64,000 bases of DNA, taken from Ariolimax columbianus (taxonomy: Eukaryota; Mollusca; Gastropoda; Stylommatophora; Arionidae). Position numbers and translations under genes: made by a program. Shown piece after piece: positions 29,637-40,664 of this stretch (the first letter of the stretch is position 1; each line of letters opens with the position of its first letter). The notes below the pieces were generated by a model. That model saw nothing but the letters and a program-made list of their open reading frames with translations. It did not search any database and had not been told where the DNA came from. The stretch is from NCBI GenBank assembly GCA_036924085.1, contig JAVGWX010000008.1, forward strand, positions 51,326,314-51,390,313, given 5' to 3'.

Positions 29637-30045
29637 TCAGGTACAGAGCACACGACTCAAATCCAGACATAGCTTCCTCAAATCAACACAGCCCATGCAG
29701 ACAAATCCTGAAAGTCCCCGCATCGTGAAATGGCACGAATTAATGCAGGCCCCAGAGATAGAACTTTAGGAGGAACCTGCCCCCGGATATCATTATCTAT
29801 ACAGGACATGGAGGTTGCTGAGCAGACCCCGAACTGGTGTATCACAGTGTAAGAAGAGCATGGAAAGATGGAGATACACAGATGATGACACTTGTGACTG
29901 TAGCCACCTAACCACCTGCCATAACCTCCAGGAAACATGCAATAGGTGCGATGTTCTGGAGACAAATGACAAGGCAGTCCATGTCGCTGGATACTGGATG
30001 GATACTGTATAACGTGCTGCTTGGACACTGAAAGTTAGTAAGTAT
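29637..30045 (+). mobile_element. LINE K 3' fragment, inserted in LINE T
   Basis: The fragment is bracketed by TGCTTTAGGA at 29627-29636 and 30046-30055, a 10-bp target duplication. Its 3' part reads DDDTCDCSHLTTCHNLQETC and NKAVHVAGYW-like residues, ending with stop and a TTAGTAAGTAT tail, as in the K scraps at 19400 and 43155. Confidence 0.88.
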
Positions 30046-30535
30046 TGCTTTAGGAAATGTGTGAAAATCAAAAGAAAGTCCATCCCAATAATGCAGATCT
30101 TCAACCCCAATGTCAAGTCTGTCTTCTTGTGTGGACCTGTAAGGTAGGGAACAAATAACAACTAAACAGGTGCAAGCTTTCCCCAATGGGTGCTTCAGTT
30201 GGATTGATGGAATACAATTGAAATGTATTAAAAAATCGGACAGATGCCAGGGGGACTATTTATAAAGAGGATGCGCTGCAAATGGGTAGAGCACACATTA
30301 CAGAAGCCAGCTGATAGTATTAAAAGGCAGTCACTGTTCTGGAACCCCCAGGGCAAGACAACGACAGGCAGACCTAAACACTCACGGAGAAGGAAAGTCG
30401 AGCCAGACCTAAAAGCGGCAGAAAATACATGGGTGATCTGGAAATAAAAGTGCATAACAGGAAGATTGGCGAGTATTTGTTGATGACCTAAGCTGCACAG
30501 GGAGTTGATGCTGTTGATTGACTGATTGATTGATT
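30046..30535 (+). pseudogene. LINE T C-terminal region
   Basis: Reads CVKIKRKSIPIMQIFNPNVK and SVFLCG (compare the usual NTNVKSVLLYG), then KRMRCKWVEHTLQKPADSIK, RQSLFWNPQGKTTTGRPKH and ENTWVIWK with a stop, the conserved end of RTE-like proteins (WIGHxLR, WNPQGKRxxGRP). A middle part is missing between the two. The element finishes in (TTGAC/TTGAT)n. Confidence 0.88.
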
Positions 30536-30684
30536 ATATGTAATCTCTCTCTTGCCGTTTACTTAATCCCCTCTCTAGCCTTCATTATGACGCCCCATGT
30601 ACCACTAATATTTTTGACATGTAATCATCAAACCAAAAATGACGTTTGCAAGTAAATTAGGGTAGTTGTAAATCACTGGTAAGA

Positions 30685-31053
30685 CAAAGTTCCACACTGC
30701 GATTGAAGGACGTATGCAAGTCCTGCGAAATTCCATCCGACGGCTGGAAAATAATTGCTCAGGATCGAGCTGTTTGAAGACAGTCAGGTAGATGGGGCAT
30801 AGTGGCTGACAATGCTCGTAGATGCCTTTTGGTTGCCGAGAAAAAAAGAAAGACTGAAGAGATCAAGCAACACCCCAGCATACCAGCCTCCTAGGCAAGA
30901 TTGTACGATTTAGGACAGGGACTGTCACTCGCAGATCGCCTTTGACAGTCATATCAGACAGTGTCGAAATACAGGAGACAGAGCTGGACAAAACTCACAA
31001 AACGCCACGCGCAAGGTCTACAGAGACTGACATGCCAATGAATGAATGAAAGG
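30685..31053 (+). pseudogene. LINE C-terminal scrap with zinc-finger-like end (family M)
   Basis: One frame reads AQDRAVWRQSGRWGIVADNA and RRCLLVAEKKRKTEEIKQH, the other continues DRDCHSQIAFDSHIRQCRN. This order (DRxxWR, long Lys/Arg helix, then a C2H2-like CxSxxxxxxHxRxC end) is the C-terminus of a common group of invertebrate LINEs. It is frameshifted. An ATGAATGAATGA tail marks its 3' end. Confidence 0.78.
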
Positions 31054-31142
31054 TAATAACTAAAGAATACAGCTTGTCCAAAAACGATTTTTTGGCCAAT
31101 ATTCAAAAGTCAACCAGGAGGTGCAGAAATACTGAAATGATC

Positions 31143-31235
31143 TCATTTGTCAGGAGGGCATGGTCGAAAGGTTTCTATGTCTGCCTCCTGACAAGGAGGG
31201 CAGTGGATCGAATCTAGGGTAAGGCATATGTTGAT
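31143..31235 (+). mobile_element. tRNA-like SINE head
   Basis: GGCATGGTCGAAAGG (A-box region) and GGATCGAATC (B box), with a CCTCC-TGACAAG-GAGGG stem in between that mimics an anticodon arm. The acceptor stem is not closed. It is a SINE head or decayed tRNA-like sequence. Confidence 0.5.
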
Positions 31236-31239
31236 TTTC

Positions 31240-33210
31240 TGTTAGGAGTGAAACAAAAACAAACATAGTCAGCACACAACGTGGCAACAACAGGGGCGAA
31301 GCGGCCTGTGGTCCTCAGCCTAAAAATCCGTCGACTACCCCAGCAATGGAAATATAGTCATAGACAGACTACCAAGTTTTGCTTAGTTTGATCAAAATGT
31401 CTTTGTTTTGGGTATACAAGTGAATGGAAATAAAGTCATAGACAGTCTTGTTTTGTTAGGAAAATAATTGAATTGTTTCGGAAATAAACGAATTGTGTAT
31501 CTCTCTTAATATTTGAAAGAGAAACTCAGTATGTACAAATGTAGGTCAGTAAGTTGGCCCCGAGCTGATATGGGATAGCCAGAAAATGTAGATGGTAGTT
31601 TCTAAAGGTATCAGTAGGTGACAGCAACATCCAGGCGTTGTGTTTCATGTAAGTAGCAAATGCTAGGCGTCACATCCACGTGCGCAGCCTAGATACACAA
31701 TGACATACTTATTCACAGAGCAAAAAGCAGCGCGATGTTGTGCATTTTGTTTGGGGTGGGGAACTTTCTGCAAATGATAATCATATGTCAATGCTACCGA
31801 TGAGAAGTGTTTGACGCGTAAAGCGGTGCACGGCTGAGTCGATACATTTTCTCAAGGACGCCCAAACATTGCTGATGCTGCACGACCTGATCATCCTGTT
31901 CAGATTTTAAGAAAAGCGCCCGTGAGGCGGGTGGAAAAATTGATTCGAGTTGACAGACGGGTAACGCTATGTAGGCAGTGTAGCAACTGCAATAATGTGT
32001 TTGCATGGTTTAGCCTGCAGAATAATGCATGATCGATTGAATTTACATAAAGTGTGTTAACGCTGGCCACCAGACAACTGACTGCACAAAATTGCCCAAA
32101 AATGAACTTTTTCTGGCACTGATAAAGCGATGGGAGAAGTGTGTACATTTTCGTGGAAAATATGTTGAAAATAACGAAAAATATAAGGGCAATAATAAAT
32201 GGTTTTCAAGTTCATATCTCATTTAAGTTTTACAAAATAGCCATTTATGGCCTTTTAACTAACTTGCCATCTTATTTCTGATAAACAATTTTTGCTAAGT
32301 TTTGAAATATCACATTCGTTGTACATCTACATTTCTTCCATCGGTCACAATTGATTCACAGGAAGCCGCACAGTGTATTTAGAGATTTATTCGTTGATAC
32401 AAACGTCCAACGAGGATTTGAAACTCGTTATCACAGATCGCTATCATCAAGACCAGCCATGCGAATTCGGTATAACAAGCTTATCCCACGTGTAAATCGG
32501 GAAGCCCTTACGAACAAAGAGCTGTACGCTCATTCATGTCGTAAACAAGTAAATGTAAAAACAAAAAATATTCGTTTCGGTAGAAACTTTTATTTAAGCT
32601 ACGTCATGTTTTTTTAATGTGTATTTGTAACGTCAGATATGCGACTTTAGATAGGCCGCCTGAATCACTGGGAAAACCCATTGAAAAGTCAAATTCCACC
32701 GCCATTTCAATAACGGAACTCATATTGTGCAAAGAGTTATAATTAATTCATGCTCCCCGCAGAGAGATAAAACAAATTCACAGAACAAAACACAAAAAAT
32801 CACTGTGATAGTGATCCTTTCACAGAATCCTGCCATGAAACCAACTACATATCCATTCTTGTTTCCCGAACACGCAATTATAGTTGCTCTGATTGTTGAC
32901 GCATGCAAGTTTCGTTATTTAGTCAGCCGTGGAATGTGACGTTTCAAAGGGATTTCTCCGTGAGAGAAGGCCTGTATCTACAGTGGGCTGTGGTTTGAGA
33001 CTACAGAAGTGTCCTTTGTTATGGTGGTGCTTCTTTGGTAGATTGATATATTGGCACTTAAAAACAATGTATTTGTGTTGGTCAATATTCATTGTCGAAT
33101 TTAATCATTACAAAAATCATCATCGCTCATGTCGATTTCTTCACATACATCATCTTCAATGTTTACTACGTGCAGTTAGTGATTTTTCAACTCAATGAAC
33201 GCATGTGCCT
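31240..33210. other. No recognised feature
   Basis: The longest stretch without a recognised repeat. It holds several short open frames, for example 32351-32617 (88 codons), without known domains. If a host exon exists in this window, this would be one of the few places to look, but nothing supports one. Confidence 0.45.
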
Positions 33211-33226
33211 GTTCAAATGCGACTTG

Positions 33227-33589
33227 TACATGACCAAATGGGAAACAGAACATACTGGCTACACACAAAACGATGCCTATTACCAGATGCACAGAAGAGA
33301 GCAGGTCGTGGTCTTCAGACTTCGCACAGGCCACAATAGACTGAGGTACCACCTATTCAATAAAATGACGATAGGTGGCACTGACGAATGCTCGTGTGGT
33401 ACCGGGAAAATGACCGCTGAACATCTGCTGCAAAACTGCCCGACATACGAGGATCAGAGAAAGCAGATGTGGCCATCACCAGTGGCAACACTAGACAAGC
33501 TCTATGGCAGTGTCGACAGCCTCAGGATGACAACTGCTTTTTTCGAAAAAATACAGGTTGGCGTTTGACAGCGTACGACGAAGAAGAAG
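33227..33589 (+). mobile_element. LINE D, 363-bp 5'-truncated insertion
   Basis: It is bracketed by AAATGCGACTTG (33215-33226) and AAATGCGCCTTG (33590-33601), a 12-bp target duplication with one mismatch. It ends in a GAAGAAGAAG tail. It contains only the last part of the LINE D protein. Confidence 0.92.
33230..33568 (+). pseudogene. LINE D C-terminal module
   Basis: MTKWETEHTGYTQNDAYYQM, FRLRTGHNRLRYHLFNKMTI, CSCGTGKMTAEHLLQNCPTY and QMWPSPVATLDKLYGSVDSL. The residues agree closely with the copy at 19904-20300. The upstream ATG at 33092 lies in flanking DNA. The frame is intact to its stop. Confidence 0.92.
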
Positions 33590-33659
33590 AAATGCGCCTT
33601 GAAGTTACTGATCTCGCCGTCGATGGACGGTAAATATTTAAAATGAAAACTACGATCAC

Positions 33660-33870
33660 GGCTTTTGAATGACATTTCCGAGATCCGTCAAAATTTGATA
33701 GACAAATAGATCGTACGCTTAAAGGTTGCATACACAATTTCATCTCTCTAGGTTATGGGGAAGTTGGTTAAAATAGGAGAAATAGAAGTCCAAAAACGGA
33801 CAACGGTCATGTTATTAAAATTAAAGCTTGTAAAAAGCAAAACACATCGGGCTAGCAACCTCATTATGTA
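33660..33870 (+). mobile_element. Dispersed repeat P, long copy
   Basis: GAATGACATTTCCGAGATCC, GTCAAAATTTGATAGACAAA, CATACACAATTTCATCTCTC, GGGGAAGTTGGTTAAAATAG, GGACAACGGTCATGTTATTA. Copies in reverse at 44015-44200 and 59930-60100. It is about 200 bp and non-coding. It is followed by a GCAACCTCATTATGTA segment also found at 43615 and 55860. Confidence 0.75.
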
Positions 33871-33927
33871 TACATTTAAAAAAAAAAAACCACCACTACG
33901 GGTTTGGCTTGTAAAGTTATCCCTTCA

Positions 33928-33965
33928 CCCCCCCCCCCCCCCCCCCCACACACACACACAAAACA
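33928..33965. repeat. Poly-C run and CA microsatellite
   Basis: Twenty C followed by about eight CA dinucleotides. Confidence 0.9.
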
Positions 33966-34039
33966 TATCTTGACGGAAAAAAACGTTTCACAAATATTTA
34001 CCAAGGAGGGCCATGGTCCTCGCTGTAATGCAATATGAG

Positions 34040-34274
34040 ACTCGTCAGTAAGTTCAAATCTGCAGTGGATCCCTGGACACTCAAACACATCTGGCAATGA
34101 CAAGGCAGACAAGACTAGCAAAGAAGGGATCAACACAAGAACAGCCACACACAGTAACAACGTTACAAGCGGCAATAAGAACATCAAACAAAGAAACTTG
34201 GCTGAACAGACAGGCCATGGGAAGCACGAGGAAGAACGTCTACAGACGTATGGCAAGTCCCAATCCAAATGACA
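34040..34274 (+). pseudogene. RNase H LINE scrap, left part
   Basis: Reads QWIPGHSNTSGNDKADKT, then LAKKGSTQEQPHTVTTLQAA in a shifted frame, up to MASPNPNDI. This is the last RNase H motif (GHSxxxGNDKADxLAKKG). It is interrupted by repeat C and resumes at 34628. Confidence 0.85.
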
Positions 34275-34617
34275 TTATGGCTTGGCTTCGTTCATTCTCA
34301 ATCTCCCACTACCAAACACTGAAAGGGCTTAAGTAGCAGAATGTAGTCCAGAGAACGGAATGCTTTGTATCGTAGTTTACATATTGACTGCGATATTTGC
34401 ACCTTTCGGTCCAACACATCCGACTTCAGCAATCATTTTTTGAGTACCGGGTTAGCATTCTCTCTTCGATCCCTTCTCCTTAGCCAGTCTGCCCTGCTGC
34501 AGCCTGTTATCCAGGATCACCGCGTGTAGGTGTAGAATGGTCTTGGCAGGTTTGGTTTGCTGGCCCTGACGCTAGCAGTCAGTTATGAGTCGCTGACCAC
34601 TGCAGCTCATGCGCTGC
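34275..34617 (-). mobile_element. SINE-like repeat C with perfect target duplication
   Basis: CCAAATGACA at 34265-34274 is repeated at 34618-34627. Between them lies a minus-strand C from its GCCAA tail (TATGGCTTGGCTTCGTTC) to GCAGCTCATGCGCTGC. The first 14 bp of the C head are missing, so it is slightly 5'-truncated, as expected for target-primed insertion. Confidence 0.93.
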
Positions 34618-34627
34618 CCAAATGACA

Positions 34628-34860
34628 GTATAAATCAACTCACAAGGAAGGATCTGGGCCCCATTCTCCAGCTGAGAACCCAACACATCCCACTTAACAA
34701 GCACCTGAACATAATTAAACCACAACACAGGAAAAAATAGAAGTACTGCACCTCTATTCCTATCGGTAAAGACAACCATAGAGAGTTGTACATGGGACTG
34801 TCAATCTTATCATGCAATTCAGATTGCTGCAGAAGCCATCACTGCAACAGTACAGAAAGT
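34628..34860 (+). pseudogene. RNase H LINE scrap, right part
   Basis: Continues the frame interrupted by C: NDSINQLTRKDLGPILQLRT, QHIPLNKHLNIIKPQHR, a region like the LRTGHxxLNxHL motif of D. The Cys/His module that should follow is replaced by other sequence and then the 25-bp array. Confidence 0.7.
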
Positions 34861-34868
34861 GGATTTCT

Positions 34869-35312
34869 GAAGGAGGTCAACTGGAGTGCCAGCCCTTTAG
34901 TAGGGCTGGAATGGCAACCCTTTACTCTGGCTAGAGTGACAACCATTTGCTCTGGCTAGAGTGGTAGCGCTTTACTCCCGTTGAAGTGACAACCCTTTAC
35001 TTTGGCTAGAGTGGTAACGCTTTACTCAAGCTGAAGTGGGAGCCCTTTACTCTGGCTAGAGTGCCAGCCACTTACTCTGGCTAGTAGCTACCCTTTACTC
35101 TAGCTAGAGTTCCAGTCCTTTACTCCACTTAGAATGACAACCCTTTACTCCAGCTAGAAGGGCAACGTTTTACTCTGGTTAGAGTGGCAACCCTTTACTC
35201 CGGCAGGAGTGACAACCCTTTACTTTGGTTAGAGTTGCAACAGTTTACTCTGGCTAGAGTGGCAACCCTTTACTCTGGCTAGAGTGGCAACTCTTCACTC
35301 CGGCTGCAGTGA
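34869..35312. repeat. 25-bp minisatellite
   Basis: About 17 units of GGCTAGAGTGGCAACCCTTT plus ACTCT, moderately diverged. No unexpanded parent found in the window. Confidence 0.9.
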
Positions 35313-36095
35313 AACAAGAAGAATTATGATCGAACCCCCATTTCTCTCATTCACAAATAAGTCTCTTTGCCAGTGTAAACGTACTGAAGGATTATTTGAT
35401 TTATGATACAACAATGCAAATCAAATAAATTGCAAAAGTTGTATTTTAATATACAATTATAACCTTTCGGCGACCCTTTGATAACCTTTACTGACCCAAA
35501 TTGGGAGCCTGGCTCATATGTTGCGGTCCACTGCTTCAATGAACAAAATATGTATTGCTAATGGGTTTAAAATACAGTCATTCATTACTAATTCTTTATA
35601 TGGTTATAAACAATCATTTATAATTAAAGTTATAAACATGATTTTGGAGCAAATTGAACACAATGTGGCATTTTGCAATAGCTACACGCCATATAACGCC
35701 ACGCAGGGAACACCACGCCCACGTATTCCCCTAGGAACGCCTCTGTGTAGAGATAAGTAAGGTCAGATTGCATTAAAATTCACAACTACATCAATACCTG
35801 CTGTCCACTGTTGCAGGAATCAACATAAAAGGTTGTGTCACTCACTTCATTCTCGCGAAATATCTACGGAAATTAGGTCAGAGTTTTGCAATATCATTTA
35901 AAAAACAAATCTGATCGGAAGAGCTGGTAATATCTAGAATGAATGTGCAATGTTCACATCGCTATTGCGCAATTGGTTGATCAATCCCAGGAGAGTTCCT
36001 TCTAACATTATGACACTCGAGTTGATGTGCTTTTTCTATCGTAAGCCAGGATATACAATTCTTACGTTGTCGTTGTTCAATTTAGTTCATTTCTT
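35313..36095. other. No recognised feature
   Basis: AT-rich. Short open frames without domains. No repeat copies. Confidence 0.45.
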
Positions 36096-36265
36096 ATTCT
36101 TATTCTTCTTCGTTCGTTCTCAATCTCCCGCTATCAACCCCTGAAAAGGGCTTTACGAGTAGCAAGCAGTTGCGGGGAGAACGGCATGCGTGGTGCGGTA
36201 GTTTACAGGTTGACTGCGATAATTGCACCTTTTGGTCCCACACAACAGGCATTTTTGGGTACCGG
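36095..36265 (-). mobile_element. Repeat C, 3' half only
   Basis: From an AAGAAGAATAAG tail (reverse) through TTCGTTCGTTCTCAATCTCC and CTTTTGGTCCCACACA to GGGTACCGGGTTAGTCTTCC, then broken off. Truncated at its 5' side. Confidence 0.78.
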
Positions 36266-36968
36266 GTTAGTCTTCCCCAGTTCAGTACATTTAACATATC
36301 CATTTTGAAGGTTTACTCTAATGGCTGTTCCATATGCCCTGTCTCTGGCCTTTCTTCACATTCGTCTCTTGATGCTAGTTAGTTAGTTTTCTTTCCATTT
36401 GTGCCGTCATGGGGAGCATAAGTCGTCTATCCTGCGCCAAGTTCGTTGCGTCGGTCAATGTGAACCCGTGTCGCTGCACAATCACTCTAATGTCATCTAT
36501 CCACCTTCCTTACCCTTGCCATGTAGCCAGATCTAACATCGTTGTAAACCATGAGTGGAAGTTGATGAGGGTGCATTCTCATGAGATGATCAAACCAACT
36601 TATTTTCTGCCTGGAAATGTATTCGGCCCAAGATGTAGTGCCGACCATACTTCGAATGTCGCCGTTCCGCATTCTTGTCTCCCCTGATAACACAGATGAC
36701 CTGTTTCAAACACTTCATTTCACACGTCGATGTTCTTGCTCTCGCGCGCCCTGGACAGAGGCCATGTTTGGCACTGATTCCATAGATTCGGCATAAATAT
36801 ACTGTTTATCAACTGTTGCTTTGTTGCCAAACTAATACACGGGTGTCTAAGCAGTGGTGACAGCTAATAAGTCACCGCAGATACTTTCTGACACCTAGTC
36901 TCAATTTCCCTGTCGATCCTGCCGTCTTTTCGAAAATAATAATGCTCAAATACTTGAACATATTGGCC

Positions 36969-38206
36969 ATAACTTAACTTAACTTAACGTCTTTATACTG
37001 GTTTAGAAGACCCTGCAGAGTCTGTATACAGCCAGTTTCATTTACATCACCTTCCTCTAAAAGCTATGTTCATTCAATTTATTCTTAAATGCATTAACTG
37101 TCCCTGCCTCCACTACCTTCCACGGCAATGCATTCCAAGCAGTCACCACTCTCTGACTAAAAAAATATTTTCTAATATCTAATCTGGACCTCTCTTTAGT
37201 CAGCTTGTAGCTATGCCCTCTTGTTATTGTGGGTGGCTGTATTAAAAAAAACAACTTGTTATAGTCTAATTTATCAATTCCTCTGATCATCTTATAAACC
37301 TGTATTAAGTCACCACGAATTCTTCTCTCTTCTAGACACCGTAGGCCGGTTTTTCTGAGTCTTTCCTCATAACTGTAATTCGGGAATCCCACTATCAGCT
37401 TTGTCGCTCTTTTTTGTGTTCTTTTCAGCATGTTTATATCCCCTCTATGATAAGGACTCCACCTCCGTACACAGTACTCCAATCTGGGTCTAACTAATGC
37501 ATTATACAGTTTGACTATCACTTCCTTGCTCCTATGTTTAATATTTCTTTTTATCGTACCTAACATTGTATTTGCCTTTTTCACTGCTACCTGAACTTGC
37601 TCCCTCACCTTTCCTGTATGATCTACTATAACCCCTAGGTCCCTTTCCTTATCTATCTTTCTAATATTGTTCTCTCCCATTATGTAATTATGTTCCATAT
37701 TGGATCTACCCATGTGGATGACTGTACATTTATCTACATTAAACTCCATTTGCCAGCTTACAGATCATTCTCGAATTTGATCTAAATCCGACCTCAATAT
37801 GTCCACTTCTGCTTTAGATGAGACACTACTGCATAGTTTTGTGTCATCAGCAAATTTTGCGATCATGGATCCCATATCAATGTCCAAATCATTTATATAT
37901 ATCAAGAACAAAATTGGTCCCAAAACCGAGCCCTGTGGCACACCACTTTTCACTTCACACCACTCAGAGTACTCCTTATTTATGCCCACCCTCTGCCTTC
38001 TTCCCGTTAACCAATTTTCAATCCATTTGCCAACTCCCCCATCTATTCCATGCGATTTTAACTTTCGAAATAATCTTTTATGAGGTACTCTATCAAAGGC
38101 CTTTGCAAAATCTAGATAAATAACGTCCACTGGCTCCCCTTTATTTATCATTTTGGTAACCTCCTCCATAAATTCAAATAGATTTGTTAAGCATGATCTC
38201 CTGTTG
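36969..38206 (-). mobile_element. CR1-like LINE (A), longest copy, nested in LINE E
   Basis: About 1.24 kb on the minus strand, ending in a TTAAGTTAAGTTAAG tail (36970-36985 in reverse). It begins inside the reverse transcriptase at RSCLTNLFEF. The E sequence resumes on either side (TACTTGAACATATTGG on the left, GTTGAAGAGCATATCATT on the right). It is the latest insertion in this cluster. Confidence 0.92.
36990..38206 (-). pseudogene. CR1-like reverse transcriptase with a single nonsense codon
   Basis: Roughly 390 codons: VTKMINKGEPVDVIYLDFAK and AFDRVPHKRL (motif A Asp), SGVPQGSVLGPILFLIYIND (motif B), KFADDTKLC (motif C), ERDLGVIVDHTGK (thumb), EYCVRRWSPYHRGDINMLKR, and VTAWNALP...VNAFKNKL at the end. 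The only interruption I see is TGA at 37765-37767 (IRE-stop-SVSW), where the copy at 11150 has TGG. Endonuclease and N-terminal parts are absent. So it is a recent, 5'-truncated copy. Confidence 0.93.
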
Positions 38207-38290
38207 AAGAGCATATCATTTACACTTATCTTGAGTAGCCCAAGTGTTCTACTGATCATTTTGTTTCTGTTCTGTTCTCGCTAGTTACCT

Positions 38291-39635
38291 TTTAATTTGA
38301 AGTTTTGTTTTCCTCTGACACTTTTTCTTTTCACTTTTTCTTCTGGCATGATTTTCAGTTTGGTGTTATATCTTTTGATATAACCATGATATCGACTGAT
38401 TTTTGTGTCCATTTACGAAATGTTTAATTCCTCTGTCTTCAGTTTTTCCATATTTTGTTAGTCAATCAGATGCGTGTATCAGCTGTCCTATTCATCCTGT
38501 GGGTATGACATTGGGAGAGTTTATATGCCAGCTTCGAAAGAACTCATATGACGGACAAGAGAGCTGGACGGTATGTGTGTGCTTCAATATGTCAATAATT
38601 TGCTGCTAGATTATGATATTGACATCAAAGCATGAACAATTCAGATACTGAAGCAGTTTAGAAACAAAAGTAGATCAAACAGAAAGGGATGGAAAGTGTA
38701 TTCTACCAACGACCCCAAAAAACCATAATTATCCACATTTCGTTTGTCATCTGCTAAAACATACAGACCACCTGGGAGTCTGTCCAGATTGCTGTGCTGT
38801 CGGTTCTGCTTAACGTAACAAAACAACAGGCCAAATACCATTCTCTTGAAAATTCTATCATAACATTGTTGTTGTTTGCTTTTAGCCACTCTTTTCGGCT
38901 CTTTATCGATCAAATTAGCCACGAAGAGCTCTTTGAAACCTATTTTGGTAGCGAGCGGTTCTTGAAGAAGCCATTATTAACAATTTTGATCGATTGGTTT
39001 ACTCTTAGACGCTGACGTAATATGTTGGGCTTAAATTCTCGTAAAGACATCTGACTATCCAAGATATTGACATCATAATTAACAAAACCAGATCCCCTTT
39101 CAAATCTTATGACTAATTTGGGTCTGACGAGCGTTCTGCAACGTAGGGATTCCCAACAATTGTGCTACGATATTTCTTGAATTGATAATTCTCGATAGTT
39201 TATGTACATCTCGCATAAATTATAAAATTCTCATGTCTGATTTTTGTTATTAATGTGTCGCCTCGAGTGATTTTCGGGAAGGTTTTTTTGTGGTTGAAAC
39301 AAAAATAAGGCCATTGTCGCACTGTAAACATGTCGCAATGGAGCTAACAATACAGCAGTCTAATCTATAAAAGGTAGAAAACTCTCCAACGTATGTTTAC
39401 ACGCACCGTTATTCACACAGACCAAAAGTCTGCCGAGCGTGGACTGGTCTTCTGACTTTGAAAAGATCATAAAGAAACAATGTCTTGTGCTACAACACAT
39501 GGCGTAAAGGAGTGAATAACTAGTTGTCCCGGGGATCAGAAGAAGAAGAAGAAGACAAAGAAGAAGAAGAAAAAGACATTAATTTGTATCTCCACATTGA
39601 ATATTCCAGTACAAAGATACAGCTCAGTGCATGAA
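38291..39635. other. No recognised feature
   Basis: Several short open frames (for example 38641-38922 on the minus strand) with no recognisable domain. An AGAAGAAGAAGAAG run lies at 39538-39572. Confidence 0.45.
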
Positions 39636-39862
39636 CTGACAGCATCAGGATCAGTGTACCAGAGGTCAGAGCTGACCAAGACCCTATTATGCCTCTAAGC
39701 GACGGTTCTGAAAAAAGTATGCATGAGTGCAACCTGACTAAGAGAATATGGATCGCAATGGGATAGCAAATCCGGTACCCTAAATAGCCAGCTGAAATCT
39801 GATGTGTCGGACCGAAAGGCGCAGGTATCGAATCCTCAGTGTTAACTACGATACAGCGTTAA
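39615..39862 (+). mobile_element. Repeat C2, plus copy
   Basis: GCATGAACTGACAGCATCAG, AGAGCTGACCAAGACCCTAT, GCCTCTAAGCGACGGTTCTG, GCAAATCCGGTACCC and GTCGGACCGAAAGGCGCAGG. Its 3' half clearly aligns with C (TGTTGGACCGAAAGGTGCAA). It lacks the GGTAGCGGGAGATTGAGAAC end and is followed by AGAAGAAGAA. Confidence 0.75.
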
Positions 39863-39947
39863 CAGGTCAATACTTCGAAGAAGAAGAATATCTCCTCGTA
39901 AGTTACATATTCAGAAAGTTCTTCTTCGTCGTCGTCTTTTTTTTTTT

Positions 39948-40627
39948 TCCCTTCTTCTTCTTCTTCTTCTTCTTCTTCTTCTTCTTCTTCTTCTTCTTCT
40001 TCTTCTTCTCCTTCTTCCTTCTTCCTTCTCCCTTCTCCCTTCTCCCTTCTCCCTTTCTTCCTTCTTCCTTCCTTCCTTCCTTCCTTCCTTCCTTCCTTCC
40101 TTTCTTTCTTTCTTTCTTTCTTTCTTCCTTTCTTCCTTTCTTCCTTCCTTTCTTCCTTCCTTTCTTCCTTCCTGTCTTCCTTCCTTTCTTCCTTCCTTTC
40201 TTCATTCCTTTCTTCCTTCCTTTCTTCCTTTCTTCCTTTCTTCCTTCCTTCCTTCCTTCCTTTCTTCCTTCCTTCCTTCCTACCTTTCTTTCTTTCTTAC
40301 TTCCTTCCTTTCTTCCTTCCTTCCTTTCTTCCTTTCTTCCTTCCTTCCTTCCTTTCTTCCTTCCTTTCTTCATTCCTTCCTTCCTTTCTTTCTTCCTTTC
40401 TTCCTTCCTTTCTTCCTTCCTTTCTTCCTTTCTTTCTTCCTTCCTTTCTTCCTTCCTTCTTTCCTTTCTTCCTTCCTTCCTTCCTTTCTTCCTTCCTTCC
40501 TTTCTTTCATCCTTCCTTCCTTTCTTCCTTCCTTACTTCCTTACTTCCTTCCTTCCTTCCTTCCTTTCTTCCTTCCTTCCTTCCTTTCTTCCTTCCTTCC
40601 TTCCTTTCTTCCTTCCTTCCTTCCTTC

Positions 40628-40664
<37 letters not shown>

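Larger units (their letters stand above)
26002..30535 (+). mobile_element. RTE-like LINE (T), multiply interrupted
   Basis: The backbone consists of 26002-26231, 26468-27880, about 29430-29636 and 30046-30535. In order it carries endonuclease, reverse transcriptase, connection and C-terminus, with a TGAT-type tail (30518-30535). The pieces join at the codon level: KTK(F) at 27873 continues as MSEST near 29434, and TALG at 29636 continues at 30056. Interrupting elements are F (twice), arrays, poly-G and LINE scrap K. The element also has its own deletions and stops, so it is long dead. Confidence 0.82.
36370..38290 (-). mobile_element. RTE-like LINE E, split by a CR1-like element
   Basis: 36370-36968 and 38207-38290 together match the E copy at 13545-14245, with the CR1-like element between. 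Minus-strand residues include LSGETRMRNGDIRSMVGTTS, EYISRQKISWFDHLMRMHPH and QLPLMVYNDVRSGYMARVRK, then RWIDDIRVIVQRHG in another frame and a CTAACTAACTA tail at 36378-36390. Frameshifts and stops are present. Confidence 0.85.
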
